NCBI GenBank assembly: GCA_020201415.1
Contig: JAIVGW010000249.1
Coordinates: forward strand, 1 to 7,005
From: Lentisphaerota bacterium
Lineage (GTDB): Bacteria; Verrucomicrobiota; Kiritimatiellia; JAAZAB01
Length of the DNA stretch: 7,005 nt
Direction: 5' to 3'
Shown here: piece by piece, positions 6,248 to 7,005 of the stretch
How positions within the stretch are numbered: the stretch's first letter is position 1
How the letters are laid out: the number at the start of each line of letters is the position of its first letter
Notes under the pieces: generated by a model
What the model was told of the DNA's origin: nothing
Databases searched by the model: none
The model's input: the letters and a program-made list of their open reading frames with translations, nothing else
Made by a program: the position numbers and the translations under genes

Positions 6248-7005
6248 TCACATGTCAAAAGGAGCGTTAATGGACGGATCAAGAAAGCCGGCGTCTTCTT
6301 CATCGGCCCCGCCCGCGATACGCGGGCTGTCAGGATCGTAGGTATAGGGCGCAATCCTTGCCCGCGCCCCCCGGTCCTTAATCTCAACGTCCGCCACCGG
6401 CAACTCGCCCTGAGCACGGATTCCCGCAAAATCCCAGCCGTAGGGCGCGCCGGAAGAGAGCGAAAACTTCATGCCGTTGTAGGGCGAACGCAATGATCCC
6501 GGCCGGTGCGAGCGCCCCCCCGGCATGAGCCAGGCAATCGTGTCCTTGTAATCCTGCACGGCGGTTTCCAACAGGTCCAGCGCCTCCCAGGACGGGTCCA
6601 GACGATAGATCCGGTAGATGCTCTGCACGACGGCCAGGCTGCGCTGGTATCTGAATTCCGCTTCCACCAGCGCCAGGCGCGCTTTGACCTTCTCGTCCAA
6701 GGCCATGGCCTTGGCGCGCTCCAGGCAGGCGCTCATGGTATGCAGCACATGCGGCGGGTAAAAATAGCAGTAATCATCGCCGGGTTTCATACCGAACGAG
6801 TAGCCCCGGTAGCGCCGGTCGGGCACACCTGTTTCACGTCGATCAAACAGCTCGCGCACTTCCCAGCGCCGGTGCATGGCCCGGAAAAATCCGCGCATCG
6901 GCGGGGCGGCTTCGCCGTAGGCGGCATCGATGAATTCACGCTCCAGCTCGTCGGCCTCCCGGGACGGATCCTCCAGGGCCTTACCGAAGGCATAATAACC
7001 CGGGC
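6248..7005 (-). CDS. DUF4838 domain-containing protein, C-terminal part (start outside window)
   Basis: The frame is open from the window edge to TGA 6250-6248 and gives about 251 residues of the C-terminal end. The first internal ATG (6898) is not the true start, because homologous sequence continues upstream of it (YAFGKALEDPSREADELERE, then FIDAAYGEAAPPMRGFFRAM). The pattern 'K.L.DPS.....L..EFI..AYG.AAPPMR.FF' is what I recognise as the later part of DUF4838. That domain is found in large glycoside-hydrolase-like proteins, often beside an alpha-glucuronidase-like N-terminal domain. It is followed by an alpha-helical segment (ACLERAKAMALDEKVKARLA to DLLETAVQDYKDTIAWL) and a polar, acidic tail (GGADEEDAGFLDPSINAPFD). 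By eye this gene is richer in G and C than the two genes downstream. It has the same orientation as they do but is separated from the next intact gene by about 400 bases holding the FG-GAP remnant. Enzymatic activity of DUF4838 proteins is generally inferred and cannot be judged from this part alone. Confidence 0.65.
   Translation of the reverse strand, partial: PGYYAFGKALEDPSREADELEREFIDAAYGEAAPPMRGFFRAMHRRWEVRELFDRRETGVPDRRYRGYSFGMKPGDDYCYFYPPHVLHTMSACLERAKAMALDEKVKARLALVEAEFRYQRSLAVVQSIYRIYRLDPSWEALDLLETAVQDYKDTIAWLMPGGRSHRPGSLRSPYNGMKFSLSSGAPYGWDFAGIRAQGELPVADVEIKDRGARARIAPYTYDPDSPRIAGGADEEDAGFLDPSINAPFDM

Noticed and set aside
6787..6993. 68-codon minus-strand open frame with several cysteines at the window edge
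   Set aside because: It overlaps the DUF4838 frame, which continues to the window edge with family-like sequence (YGEAAPPMRGFF). The cysteine-rich reading is an out-of-frame shadow.

Overview
The window reads like an accessory, carbohydrate-handling region of a PVC-superphylum bacterium, most likely Kiritimatiellota, Lentisphaerota or a relative. I infer this from the protein families, not from any marker gene. They are a secreted DUF1565-type parallel beta-helix protein, a sialidase-fold protein with an N-terminal accessory domain of the kind common in Lentisphaerota, a DUF4838 (glycoside-hydrolase-like) protein, a stray 'WGG...GDYDGDG' FG-GAP repeat, and a REP-associated (Y1/HUH) transposase relic. 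All recognisable coding sequence lies on the minus strand, so the genes are transcribed from high to low coordinates.

In transcription order: (1) 7005-6248 is the C-terminal part of a DUF4838 protein whose start lies outside the window. (2) 6219-5950 is an orphan FG-GAP/VCBS-like repeat fragment with no proper start, probably the remnant of a larger extracellular protein. (3) 5846-3912 is an intact 644-residue sialidase-like beta-propeller protein without a visible signal peptide. (4) 3887-570 is an intact 1105-residue secreted protein made of three successive beta-helix modules, with a fibronectin type III-like domain between the second and third. Genes 3 and 4 are 24 bases apart and probably form one transcription unit. 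(5) 466-43 is a dead REP-associated transposase. It keeps its N-terminus and C-terminal domain but has lost the catalytic centre, carries two in-frame stops, and has a 31-bp insertion that resembles a dispersed palindromic repeat.

The intact genes suggest a small polysaccharide- or glycan-processing locus: an exported multi-module beta-helix protein that could bind or cleave polysaccharide, a propeller protein of sialidase fold, and a GH-like DUF4838 protein. No SusC/SusD pair, sulfatase, transporter or regulator is visible here. The substrate cannot be read from the sequence, and the catalytic function of both complete proteins is unproven. The two ends of the block (43-545 and about 5850-6247) hold decayed sequence, consistent with a region that has been rearranged. 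I saw no tRNA, rRNA, CRISPR array, convincing terminator or strong promoter.
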